NCBI GenBank assembly: GCA_023388515.1
Contig: JAEWGD010000043.1
Coordinates: 1 to 60,281, forward strand
Source of the DNA: Bacillota bacterium
GTDB taxonomy: Bacteria > Bacillota > Clostridia > Oscillospirales > Ruminococcaceae
Length of the DNA: 60,281 nt
Direction of reading: 5' to 3'
The position numbers were made by a program, and so were the translations under genes. Each line of letters begins with the position of its first letter. Position 1 is the stretch's first letter. Positions 18,015 to 25,778 of this stretch are shown piece by piece. Below the pieces are notes generated by a model, which did not search any database, was not told the DNA's origin, and was given only the letters and a program-made list of their open reading frames with translations.

Positions 18015-18046
18015 ACGCAGGTTACTTATAGTGGCTTGCGTTTTTT
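18015..18046 (+). terminator. terminator of the dcw operon
   Basis: ACGCAGG (18015-18021) pairs with CTTGCGT (18035-18041), allowing one G-U pair. A T6 run follows, overlapping the stem end. Confidence 0.75.
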
Positions 18047-18087
18047 GCGTATTATAATGGGAAGTATAAAAAAAGTGGTGCTGGGTA

Positions 18088-18116
18088 TTGTAATTTAGCA
18101 GTTTTTTTGTTATAAT
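18088..18116 (+). promoter_or_regulatory. sigma-A promoter for corA
   Basis: TTGTAA (18088-18093) and TATAAT (18111-18116) are 17 bp apart, about 78 bases before the corA start. Confidence 0.75.
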
Positions 18117-18193
18117 AAACTAAGAAGAGTGTGGGAAAAGTTTTAATTATGTAAAGCGTAGGACTATAATATGTAGATATAGAGGGATAATTG

Positions 18194-19129
18194 ATGATAA
18201 AATATTATAAGACTATAGATAATATTGTTACTGAAATTGATAGTCAGGAAGCTGGTTGTTGGATATCAGTTATTTCACCTAATGAAGATGAGATAAAGTA
18301 TATTATTGAGGAATTCAATTTGGATGCAGGTTTTGTAAGGTCATCTTTAGATGAGGAAGAAAATTCTCGTATTGAGCTAGAAGAGGATCAGACACTTATT
18401 ATAGTTGATTATCCTGTTGAGTCTGAAGAGTCAAGCAACGAATTTAAGATGGCGAATTATTATACTATGCCAATGGGAATTATCTTTACTCAAACTAATG
18501 TTGTCACGATAAGTTTGAAAGAAAATGCAACACTTAATGATCTCAAAAGTGGAGTTATTAAGAATGTGAATACGAACCATAAAACAAGATTTGTACTTCA
18601 AATGCTATTAAGAATATCATTTAGATATTTACAATACTTAAAGCAAATTGATAAAACTTCATCGTCAACTGAACAAAAATTGTACAAGTCAATGAAGAAT
18701 GAAGAGCTGATTCAGTTACTAGGTTTAGGGAAGTCATTGGTTTATTTTTCTACATCGCTTAAAGCTAATGAATTAACGCTTGAGAAGATACTTCGAGGTC
18801 GTGTAATTAAGCTTTATGATGAGGATCAGGATTTGCTTGAGGATGTGTTGATTGAGATAAAACAGGCTATTGAAATGGCGAATATTTACTCAAGTATTCT
18901 TTCGGGTACGATGGACGCATTTGCTTCTGTGATTTCTAATAATGTGAATTTTGTTATGAAGAGGCTTACGGTTATAACTATGTTGATGGCTGTTCCTACG
19001 ATTGTCTTTAGTTACTATGGAATGAATGTAGGAGGATTGCAACTTTCCAGAACACCTTATTTTGCAATTGCAATATCGATAGTGGTGACGGTTCTGATTG
19101 CTTTCTTCATGCGTAAAGATGATAAATAA
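18194..19129 (+). CDS. corA: CorA-family divalent metal transporter
   Basis: The 311-residue protein has a large cytoplasmic N-terminal domain, a long helix and two C-terminal membrane helices. The first ends in the signature YYGMNVGG (GMN near residue 276), which forms the selectivity filter of pentameric Mg2+ channels of this family. AGAGGGA precedes the ATG at 18194 (an in-frame TTG at 18191 is less likely). It is a single-gene unit with its own promoter between the dcw operon and the divIVA-like gene. Mg2+ is the usual substrate, but Co2+ or Ni2+ are possible. Confidence 0.93.
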   Translation: MIKYYKTIDNIVTEIDSQEAGCWISVISPNEDEIKYIIEEFNLDAGFVRSSLDEEENSRIELEEDQTLIIVDYPVESEESSNEFKMANYYTMPMGIIFTQTNVVTISLKENATLNDLKSGVIKNVNTNHKTRFVLQMLLRISFRYLQYLKQIDKTSSSTEQKLYKSMKNEELIQLLGLGKSLVYFSTSLKANELTLEKILRGRVIKLYDEDQDLLEDVLIEIKQAIEMANIYSSILSGTMDAFASVISNNVNFVMKRLTVITMLMAVPTIVFSYYGMNVGGLQLSRTPYFAIAISIVVTVLIAFFMRKDDK

Positions 19130-19186
19130 TTGGTTTCATTATATAAGAGTGCTAAAAATTCATGTGAAATTTTGTTAGAACTAACA

Positions 19187-19216
19187 TTGAAAAGGTGCTA
19201 GTAGTTGTGCTATAAT
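19187..19216 (+). promoter_or_regulatory. extended -10 promoter for the DivIVA-like gene
   Basis: TTGAAA (19187-19192), an 18-bp spacer, then TGC-TATAAT (19211-19216) with an extended -10 TG. The start codon is about 100 bases further on. Confidence 0.75.
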
Positions 19217-19318
19217 AAAATAGAGACTTTGTGGGATGATATATGGATAGGTTTGTTTTATTATAGAAAATTAAGAATATAAAAATGTTTTTTAATGTTT
19301 AGAAATGGAGTGACTATT

Positions 19319-20572
19319 ATGGATGGACAGGTGTTTTTAAGAACGACGAAAATTGGTGGGGGATTTGAGAAAAAAGACGTTTTAGCATATGTTGATGAAT
19401 TAAATACTAGAATATGTAATTTAGATGACCAACTAAAAGCGGCTAAAGCTGCGACTAATTCGGGTTCTGGGGAAGATATAAAAAAGCTGAACGATGAAAT
19501 AAAAAAACTTCAACAACAATTAAATGATGAAAAGAATTTGACAAGACAGGCACAGAAAAATATTGATGAGCAGAAAAAAGAGATAGAAGAATTATCTAAA
19601 AATCTTGGTGGCTCGGAGGAAGCAGAGGCTTTGCTTAAACAGATTAAGCAAAAAGATTCTGTAATTGCGGAGAAAGACAGAATTATTACTGAAAAGACAA
19701 ATGAGTTGAAGCAGAAAAGTGAAATTTTAGTGTCTAAAGAGAGAGCAACTTCCGATATTGAAGCAAAGATTTCGGAAAAGGACAGGGAAATTGCTAAGCT
19801 AAAATCAGATCTTGAAGAAGCTAAAAGTTCGTCTAATGCTGGAATGGACAGTGCAATGGATATGAGTGGTCTGTTTATGGAGGCACAAAAAACTGCTAAT
19901 AATTATATTATTGACGCAAAAAATAAGGCAGAGTTAATGACAAAAGAAGCACAAGAAAAGGCGGATAGAGTAATTGGCGAGGCTAATGTAAAAGCAGAAA
20001 GAACCCTAGCTGAAGCTAAAGAAAAAGCTGATAAAACTGTTTCTGATGCAGTGTTAAAAGCAGAACTTGCAGTAAGCGAATCAAATAAAAAGTCAAGGTT
20101 AGATCTTGAAGAGGCTAATCAAAAGGTTGCTACAATTAACGAGATGACTAATGCAATTAATAACACTCTTAAAACAGAAATTGATGAGGTTTCTAATAAG
20201 ATAAATGAAATATCAGAAATAATGTCTAAGTTAACTTCAGAAACTAATTCTAAGTTAAATAGTGCAAAGGGAATTATTAAGTCTGCTAAGGAAAGCGTTG
20301 ATGATAAGAGAAAGTTTAATGATTTAATTGCAAAATTACCAAAGGGTGATGGTAGGTCTAATGAGGTTGCGAAACCTGTGGCTAATCCCGTAGCAAATCC
20401 TGTGTTTGAGCAAAAAAAGAGTGATAAAAAAGACAATATTGGTGAGCAGAAACAAAATAATCCAATGCAATTTGATTTTGATTTGGAAGCATTGACAAAG
20501 GCTGTTGAGGAAGAAGCGGCGGCAACTGGTGGCGGATTTGGTGGTTCAAGTTCAAATAGCTGGGACCAATAG
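19319..20572 (+). CDS. DivIVA-like coiled-coil protein
   Basis: The 417-residue protein opens with a DivIVA-type lipid-binding N-terminus (LRTTKIGGGFEKKDVLAYVD). It continues as a very long coiled coil of lysine, glutamate and alanine heptads up to about residue 340, including an AEAKEKADKTVSDAVLKAE repeat region. The C-terminus is disordered with a PVANPVANPV repeat and a glycine/serine-rich end. DivIVA proteins mark poles and septa by sensing membrane curvature. It is much longer than Bacillus DivIVA, and its place near the dcw cluster supports a division or growth role. GGAGTG sets the ATG at 19319. Confidence 0.8.
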   Translation: MDGQVFLRTTKIGGGFEKKDVLAYVDELNTRICNLDDQLKAAKAATNSGSGEDIKKLNDEIKKLQQQLNDEKNLTRQAQKNIDEQKKEIEELSKNLGGSEEAEALLKQIKQKDSVIAEKDRIITEKTNELKQKSEILVSKERATSDIEAKISEKDREIAKLKSDLEEAKSSSNAGMDSAMDMSGLFMEAQKTANNYIIDAKNKAELMTKEAQEKADRVIGEANVKAERTLAEAKEKADKTVSDAVLKAELAVSESNKKSRLDLEEANQKVATINEMTNAINNTLKTEIDEVSNKINEISEIMSKLTSETNSKLNSAKGIIKSAKESVDDKRKFNDLIAKLPKGDGRSNEVAKPVANPVANPVFEQKKSDKKDNIGEQKQNNPMQFDFDLEALTKAVEEEAAATGGGFGGSSSNSWDQ

Positions 20573-20603
20573 ATTCTATTTTGTAAAACATAATTAATTA
20601 AGA

Positions 20604-20635
20604 GGGGCAATCCATTGTGGTTGCCCCATTTTAAA
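20604..20635 (+). terminator. terminator after the DivIVA-like gene
   Basis: GGGGCAATCCA (20604-20614) pairs with TGGTTGCCCC (20618-20627), one T bulged, followed by ATTTTAAAA. It ends 16 bases before the fumarase start. Confidence 0.75.
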
Positions 20636-20650
20636 ATAGGAAGTGTAGTT

Positions 20651-21208
20651 GTGTCAGAAATAAAAAAGATAAATACTAAGGATTTAAAGGAACAGGCTGT
20701 AAAATTAAGGATAGGTGATAAGATTTTACTTACGGGTTGGATGTATACGGCTAGAGATGCCGCACATAAACGCATAGATGTGTTGTTGAATGATGGGGGA
20801 GAACTGCCTTTTGAAATTGAAAATGCAGTTATTTATTATGCTGGCCCGACTCCAGCACCTGTGGGAAAGCCGATAGGCTCATGTGGGCCTACTACTTCTG
20901 GGCGAATGGATAAGTTTGCACCTAGACTTCTTGATTTGGGGCTTGGAGCGATGATTGGCAAGGGTGAGAGAAGCTTGGCAGTGAGAGATGCTGTTGAACG
21001 CAACAAGGCTCTGTATCTATGTGCTATGGGTGGTGCAGGGGCATTGGCTGCAAACTGTATAAAAAGCTGTGAAGTTATCGCTTTTGAGGACTTGGGTTGT
21101 GAGTCTGTGAAAAAACTATATGTAGAAGATTTCCCACTTGTTGTTGCAAACGACTCATTTGGAGGAGATATTTTTTTAAGTGGTAAGGAACAATATTCAG
21201 TAAAATGA
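20651..21208 (+). CDS. class I fumarate hydratase, beta subunit
   Basis: The 185-residue protein matches the C-terminal (beta) half of iron-sulfur fumarases and related tartrate dehydratases: GPTPA...GPTTSGRMD, GKGERS and a YLCAMGGAGALA segment. It forms the substrate-binding lid over the Fe-S cluster carried by the alpha subunit. The start is a GTG at 20651 with AGGAAGTG in front. No alpha-subunit gene lies next to it, although the two are usually adjacent in Clostridia. It stands alone between a terminator and an insertion sequence. Confidence 0.9.
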   Translation: MSEIKKINTKDLKEQAVKLRIGDKILLTGWMYTARDAAHKRIDVLLNDGGELPFEIENAVIYYAGPTPAPVGKPIGSCGPTTSGRMDKFAPRLLDLGLGAMIGKGERSLAVRDAVERNKALYLCAMGGAGALAANCIKSCEVIAFEDLGCESVKKLYVEDFPLVVANDSFGGDIFLSGKEQYSVK

Positions 21209-21311
21209 GTAAACTTTTTTGAATGGGGATAAACTATATTTGGGGCGACATCATGAATCAAACTTCAAAGAATATAATAAGACATAACTGTAAATTTTTC
21301 TATAAAACCAC

Positions 21312-21348
21312 AAAATCGACCACTGCTATATCAAGCAATGGTCGATTT
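21312..21348. terminator. bidirectional terminator after the fumarase subunit gene
   Basis: AAAATCGACCACTGC (21312-21326) and GCAATGGTCGATTTT (21334-21348) pair with one mismatch. The A4/T4 ends give U tracts on both strands. Confidence 0.8.
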
Positions 21349-21393
21349 TATTAATATCAACGTAAAATCATAGGGTTTTATACTAATCTCAAA

Positions 21394-21954
21394 TCAAACA
21401 ATAGACAGAATCCGATCTCGATGAGTTATACTTTTGACGGTATCATGGGATAAAGAGCAGATGGTATCACAAAGTCTGTCAACGACTTTTGCCAGTGTTG
21501 AAAAGACTTCGTTTTTGAATCCACGTTTACGAATTTCCTTCCAAATTTGTTCAATCGGATTCATCTCGGGAGTGTAAGGTGGCAAGGAGAAAATCTCGAT
21601 ATTTGGCGGTATTTTAAGCCCTTTTGATTTATGCCAGGCTGCTCCATCAGCGACTAGTAAAATAAAGTCGTTTATATATGATTCTGACAATTTTTCTAGA
21701 AATACATTCATACATTCGGTGTTACAATATGGCATAACAAGGAAGAAATTCTCACCTGTTTGAGGCTCAACAGCCCCATAGGCATAGCGATATTCACGGA
21801 TATGATGGCATGGAACTGATGGTCGAAATCCTTTTTCGCACCAACAATATTTCGGCTTATTTATTCTACCGAACCCTGCTTCATCCTGAAACATCAGACG
21901 AATTTTGCGACCATGATTGTTGAAACTGTTGAAAGATTCACTTAATTCTTGCAC
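21394..21954 (-). CDS. IS630 transposase, DDE catalytic half (orfB)
   Basis: The 186-residue frame has the DDE/DDD catalytic core of IS630 transposases: FQDEAGFGR (first Asp), LVADGAAWHKS (second Asp) and PPYTPEMNPIEQIWKEIR (third acidic residue, Glu). The only initiation codon at its beginning is a GTG inside orfA, without a ribosome site. Expression is therefore expected through -1 frameshifting at the upstream A7 run rather than by independent initiation. Confidence 0.88.
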   Translation of the reverse strand: MQELSESFNSFNNHGRKIRLMFQDEAGFGRINKPKYCWCEKGFRPSVPCHHIREYRYAYGAVEPQTGENFFLVMPYCNTECMNVFLEKLSESYINDFILLVADGAAWHKSKGLKIPPNIEIFSLPPYTPEMNPIEQIWKEIRKRGFKNEVFSTLAKVVDRLCDTICSLSHDTVKSITHRDRILSIV

Positions 21955-22451
21955 TCTGGAGTTAATTTTTTTGAGGCTTCTATTACCTCATCGCTCGCTT
22001 TCTTTGGATGCCTAGATCTCGGCATAACTTTTCGCCACTCGTGACGCTCCAAAAGCATATATATGTACCCTCTGCCTGTATCCTTGCCACGTTTTTTATC
22101 AAATTCAGCCTTAATTTCCTGTGCTGATACAACCTCTCCCTTGCTCGCTCTCTCCTTGAATTTCTCAAGCAACTCTGCCTCTTCATCAACGCTCATTGCT
22201 CTGTGATTCCCACCATATTTATGCCTTGCATATTCGGCTATTCCAACAGCTTTAAAATCAGCACATAACTGGCTCACTCGCTTACGGCTATACCCCAACT
22301 TTTCACCAATTTTTTCATCTGTTAATCCCTCATAACGCAGTAATATCACCTGTAATCTCTTGTCCACTCTTTTATGCTTGTTTTTCTTTGCTAGCTCCTT
22401 TATTATCCCATATTCTTCTTCAGTTATTATATGTTTTTTCATTTTTATCAC
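21942..22451 (-). CDS. IS630 transposase, N-terminal half (orfA)
   Basis: The 169-residue frame carries two helix-turn-helix regions: ITEEEYGIIKELAKK with LTDEKIGEKLGYSRKRVSQL, and a second winged segment with AQEIKAEFDKK. These bind the element ends. Near its 3' end the minus strand reads TCA AAA AAA TTA, an A7 run at 21966-21972. A -1 slip there enters the orfB frame with no stop in between, so the active transposase is probably the fused product of about 350 residues. The frame itself stops at 21942. Confidence 0.88.
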   Translation of the reverse strand: MIKMKKHIITEEEYGIIKELAKKNKHKRVDKRLQVILLRYEGLTDEKIGEKLGYSRKRVSQLCADFKAVGIAEYARHKYGGNHRAMSVDEEAELLEKFKERASKGEVVSAQEIKAEFDKKRGKDTGRGYIYMLLERHEWRKVMPRSRHPKKASDEVIEASKKLTPECKN

Positions 22452-22525
22452 CCTATTATATTATATCACTTATCCATTTCTTTGTCTAGTGTTATATTTG
22501 AGATGAGTATTACACAATCATGTTT

Positions 22526-23314
22526 TCACACAAATGGATATATTTTATTTTCCTTAAGATATTCAATTGACGAAATTTGCATATCAACATCTTGAGTTTC
22601 AATAAGCACACTTGCATTTATATTTTTTTGTTTGATTTTACTACTAATTTCCAGCCAATCAATAAGCCCAGTTCCAATTTCTAGGTGAAAATCGTCTACC
22701 TTTTCATTATCGCTAAAATGCAAATGCCGTATAAAAGGGGATAGCTCATCAATCCAATCAGAAATAGGAGTCCCCGAAAGAAAGGCATGTCCACAATCAA
22801 GGCATACCCCAAACCTTTTTTCATCTTTCATAGATTGTGCGAGCATTGAAATCATTTTCGGATTGAAATCAAACATATTCTCAATATAAATATCAATCGA
22901 CGGGAACTGTTTCATTATTCCAGCCCAAAATATTGCGTTTTCCACAACCCATTTATCATAATAGCTACTTATTAGAAAATTAGGCAGATAATTTGTATGA
23001 AAAATAACAGCCTTACAATTAAGTTGAGTAGCTATTTCCATGCTTTGCATAACACGCTTTATTGATATTTCACGAATTTTCTTATCATGACTAAAAACAG
23101 TAATATCCATAAAAGCACCATGCAGAGTATCTGTATTGTTAGTTTTATCCTTAATACCCAAATACAGCTTTATTATTCTGTCAATTTCTTGCTTATTATC
23201 AAGAATAGATGGCTCAAAGAAGTCATTATATTCAAAGCAGGCATTATATTTTTTAGCAATTTCTATACTTTTGTCAAGATTATTACGGTCTGGAATTATG
23301 TATAAACTTTCCAC
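22526..23314 (-). CDS. sugar phosphate isomerase/epimerase-like TIM barrel protein
   Basis: The 262-residue protein resembles the xylose isomerase-like/AP endonuclease 2 TIM barrel family: KAVIFHTNYLP, IDIYIENMFDFNPKMI, FGVCLDCGHAFLSG, and HLHFSDN followed by HLEIGTGLIDW. The His, Glu and Asp residues of these segments normally bind a divalent metal. The substrate is unknown. It starts with GTG after GAGGGG, two bases after the stop of the HD-GYP gene, so the two form an operon. That coupling suggests a shared role, but none is established. Confidence 0.8.
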   Translation of the reverse strand: MESLYIIPDRNNLDKSIEIAKKYNACFEYNDFFEPSILDNKQEIDRIIKLYLGIKDKTNNTDTLHGAFMDITVFSHDKKIREISIKRVMQSMEIATQLNCKAVIFHTNYLPNFLISSYYDKWVVENAIFWAGIMKQFPSIDIYIENMFDFNPKMISMLAQSMKDEKRFGVCLDCGHAFLSGTPISDWIDELSPFIRHLHFSDNEKVDDFHLEIGTGLIDWLEISSKIKQKNINASVLIETQDVDMQISSIEYLKENKIYPFV

Positions 23315-23316
23315 AG

Positions 23317-24792
23317 TTACCCCTCACACTCAAAATGTCTTTTTTTTATTGCGTCATTGAACAAATTTACTATAAATTTATCAAGCTTGCCACCATCAGC
23401 CATTGAAAATAAAACATTCAATGCATCATCACTTGAAACGGATTTTTTGTATGGCCGATCGACAGCAGTTAATGCCTCATATATATCAGCAACAGCAAGA
23501 ATACGTGCCTCAAATGGTATATCTTCAGCAATAAGATGCTTAGGGTATCCAGTTCCATCTAAGTATTCATGATGACTAGATGCCCATACAGATATATTTT
23601 TATAATTATCAGTCATGTTGATTTTCGACAATAGCTTTTCGGTAAAATCAACATGAGTTTCCATAATAATACGCTCATCGTTGGTTAAAGTTCCCTTTAT
23701 AATAAGAAGACATTCCTTTTCTTGTGGAGTTATATAGAATTTTGTATCCCCATTTATATTAGGGTAAGTTTTATTCGCTAGATTATTCACATAGGTTATA
23801 TCATCATCAGATAAGCAAATCGAAGTGTTTATATCCTTAACACATTGCTTAGCATCTGTCAGAAACTGCTTTTCAGTTAGCCATTCATCTCTTGAAATTC
23901 GACTTTCCAAAAACTCAATATACCATAATGAAATTAAATGGTCGAAGCGATTTAAGATAGTATCTAATTGCCCACCAAGTCTAGTTTCCTTGTTCATTAT
24001 TTCCAAAGGAATAATCAGCTTACCTAAATCATGGAGCATTGTCGCAAGAATAAGCTGTTCACGCCTATTTTCATCAAAGAATATATCAATTTCTCCATTA
24101 CTATGTTTTTCATTAATATAATCAATCAGAATTTCTATATATTTAGAAACATTACTGGTATGGCAAGAATTATAAGGAGTTCTAGCATCGACTGCAGCGG
24201 CAAAAACTGACACAATTGAGTATAATAAAGCCTTAACCTCTTGATTATATTTCATATTTGAAACAGAAATAGCCGCCTGTGAAGCAATTGCCGTTAAAAC
24301 ATACTCATATTCCTTGTTGAACGAGATAATATTTCCGTCACAATCAAGCGAATTAATTAGCTGAAGAACACCAATAAGTTCATTTTCATGGTTTTCGAGT
24401 GGAATTACAAGCATGGACTTAGTGCGATACCCAGTAATAGGGTCGTAGTTACGAGGACCTGAGAAATCGAAGTCGTCATAATTATAAACATCAGGAATAT
24501 TGACGATCTTTCGATTTATGGCACTATACGCACAGACATTTCCTTCTTCAAGCGGAACAGGTGGAAACTCAGAAACATCACCATTCTCGCCCTTATTTAA
24601 GCCAAGAGTATTATTTTTCATTATTTTAAAATGCAAAGCATTCTTCTCATATATATACAAAGTCCCCGCATCGCTTGAAGTTATATCCATAGAAACAGAT
24701 ATAATCAAGGATAGAAGCTTATCGTAATTTTTTTCTTTAGTTAATGCAACCCCAATATCCAACATTTTATATAAATTAATTTTATCCATCAT
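23317..24792 (-). CDS. GAF/HD-GYP signalling protein, probable c-di-GMP phosphodiesterase
   Basis: The 491-residue protein has a GAF sensor domain (about 15-185, with DAGTLYIYEKNALHFKIM) followed by an HD-GYP domain. The domain holds MLHDLGKLIIPLEIM (HD near 252) and HHEYLDGTGYPKHL (near 400), with RILAVADIYEALTAVDRPYK after it. HD-GYP enzymes hydrolyse cyclic di-GMP with a bound metal centre. The insert between the HD and GYP parts is long (about 120 residues). It is soluble, with no membrane segment. It is first in the operon with the TIM-barrel gene. Confidence 0.88.
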   Translation of the reverse strand: MMDKINLYKMLDIGVALTKEKNYDKLLSLIISVSMDITSSDAGTLYIYEKNALHFKIMKNNTLGLNKGENGDVSEFPPVPLEEGNVCAYSAINRKIVNIPDVYNYDDFDFSGPRNYDPITGYRTKSMLVIPLENHENELIGVLQLINSLDCDGNIISFNKEYEYVLTAIASQAAISVSNMKYNQEVKALLYSIVSVFAAAVDARTPYNSCHTSNVSKYIEILIDYINEKHSNGEIDIFFDENRREQLILATMLHDLGKLIIPLEIMNKETRLGGQLDTILNRFDHLISLWYIEFLESRISRDEWLTEKQFLTDAKQCVKDINTSICLSDDDITYVNNLANKTYPNINGDTKFYITPQEKECLLIIKGTLTNDERIIMETHVDFTEKLLSKINMTDNYKNISVWASSHHEYLDGTGYPKHLIAEDIPFEARILAVADIYEALTAVDRPYKKSVSSDDALNVLFSMADGGKLDKFIVNLFNDAIKKRHFECEG

Positions 24793-25104
24793 TTTTCTTA
24801 CTACCTTTCATGCAAAAAAGCTCCATATATTATTACATTTAATCATAGATTAATTTGTGAAACAAATAGTCGAATTTAGTAATGTTTAGTTACATTATAT
24901 CATATTTATTTCTACTAAACAAGAACAAACGATTAATTTTAAATTAACCTTTTTTAAACAATTATCACAAATATTGATTAACACATTAAATAATTTTGTG
25001 AGAAATTATAACTATGTAATAATATAACAATTATTATACTTGCAATTGTCAGTTATAGTTACATAATATCGCAGTTCATACAAAGCTAAAAAGTTAAAAA
25101 ACGC
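24793..25104. other. AT-rich intergenic region
   Basis: These 312 bases lie between the HD-GYP operon (minus) and the tRNA unit (plus). On the minus strand TTGTTT (24922-24917) and TATAAT (24899-24894) at 17 bp form a plausible promoter for the HD-GYP operon, giving a leader of about 95 bases. Nothing else is recognised. Confidence 0.55.
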
Positions 25105-25133
25105 TTGACAATTCTACTTTACTTTGTTATAAT
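25105..25133 (+). promoter_or_regulatory. strong promoter of the tRNA-Leu/tRNA-Ser unit
   Basis: Consensus TTGACA (25105-25110), 17 bp, consensus TATAAT (25128-25133). The tRNA begins 15 bases downstream. Confidence 0.9.
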
Positions 25134-25147
25134 ATTATTCGTGATAT

Positions 25148-25230
25148 GCGAGTGTGCTGGAATCGGCAGACAGGCACGTTTGAGGGGCGTGTGTTTAGGC
25201 GTACGGGTTCAAGTCCCGTCACTCGCACCA
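25148..25230 (+). tRNA. tRNA-Leu (anticodon GAG)
   Basis: Acceptor arms GCGAGTG and CACTCGC close the molecule. The anticodon stem CACGT/GCGTG encloses loop TTGAGGG with anticodon GAG, reading CUC/CUU. A long variable arm (TGTTTAGGCGTA region), the T arm CGGG-TTCAAGT-CCCG and an encoded CCA end are present. Confidence 0.95.
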
Positions 25231-25286
25231 CTTTTTAATCGCATATTTGTGTCTACCTCTAATTAATTTGTATACCCACTAAAAAC

Positions 25287-25375
25287 GGAAAGATGGCTGA
25301 GCTGGTTTAAGGCGCACGACTGGAACTCGTGTAAACGGCAACGTTTCGAGGGTTCGAATCCCTCTCTTTCCGCCA
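25287..25375 (+). tRNA. tRNA-Ser (anticodon GGA)
   Basis: Acceptor GGAAAGA pairs with TCTTTCC. The anticodon stem CACGA/TCGTG has loop CTGGAAC with anticodon GGA. A long variable arm, the T arm GAGGG-TTCGAAT-CCCTC and CCA are encoded. It is co-transcribed with the tRNA-Leu 57 bases upstream. Confidence 0.95.
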
Positions 25376-25377
25376 TA

Positions 25378-25413
25378 AACTCCACAACTATGTTGGTTGT
25401 GGAGTTTTTATTA
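25378..25413 (+). terminator. terminator of the tRNA unit
   Basis: AACTCCACAAC (25378-25388) pairs with GTTGTGGAGTT (25396-25406), followed by TTTATTAT. Confidence 0.88.
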
Positions 25414-25689
25414 TATTAATATATATTAAAGCAAAAGTTAGTATATAAAGAGAAGTGGTGATTACGACAGATATGTTGTGATTAGCAGAGGAAGCCTTTA
25501 AACTGGGGCAGATTTATGCTACAATTGAGGAGCAAGCACCAACCAAAGAAAATCGCTTGATTTTTCGACTATGATAATACAAAAGGTGACTCTAAATTTT
25601 GGTGAGCTTTAGATGGGGGATAGTAGCTGTATAAAAGAAGATAAAAAACTGTTGACAGGCTTTTAAATAATGAAATGATAGTTTAACTA
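25414..25689. other. intergenic region with a possible coding relic
   Basis: No intact gene is visible. At 25482-25574 a plus-strand frame reads LAEEAFKLGQIYATIEEQAP and continues to a stop, with no start codon. It is protein-like but unidentified, and probably a gene remnant. A TTGACA at 25652 lacks a good -10. Confidence 0.4.
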
Positions 25690-25718
25690 TTGACATAGTG
25701 GGAGATTAGTTATAGAAT
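25690..25718 (+). promoter_or_regulatory. trxB promoter
   Basis: TTGACA (25690-25695) and TAGAAT (25713-25718) with a 17-bp spacer, 60 bases before the trxB start. Confidence 0.85.
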
Positions 25719-25778
25719 AGATGTATATACTATAAAAGTGACTGTATTCAAAAATATTTAGTTAAGGAGAAATAAGCT

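Larger units (their letters stand above)
21383..22507 (-). mobile_element. IS630-family insertion sequence, complete
   Basis: The 1125-bp element has imperfect terminal inverted repeats, CTAATCTCAAATCAAAC at 21383-21399 and the complement of 22491-22507, matching at 14 of 17 positions. Both ends are flanked by TA (21381-21382 and 22508-22509), the target duplicated by IS630/Tc1-type elements. It encodes a helix-turn-helix half and a DDE half of a transposase in two overlapping minus-strand frames. It sits between the fumarase subunit gene and the TIM-barrel gene, both intact. Confidence 0.88.

Noticed and set aside
20119..20775. A 218-codon minus-strand frame across the DivIVA-like gene end
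   Set aside because: It mirrors the low-complexity coiled-coil codons of the opposite strand and runs through a terminator and the fumarase start.
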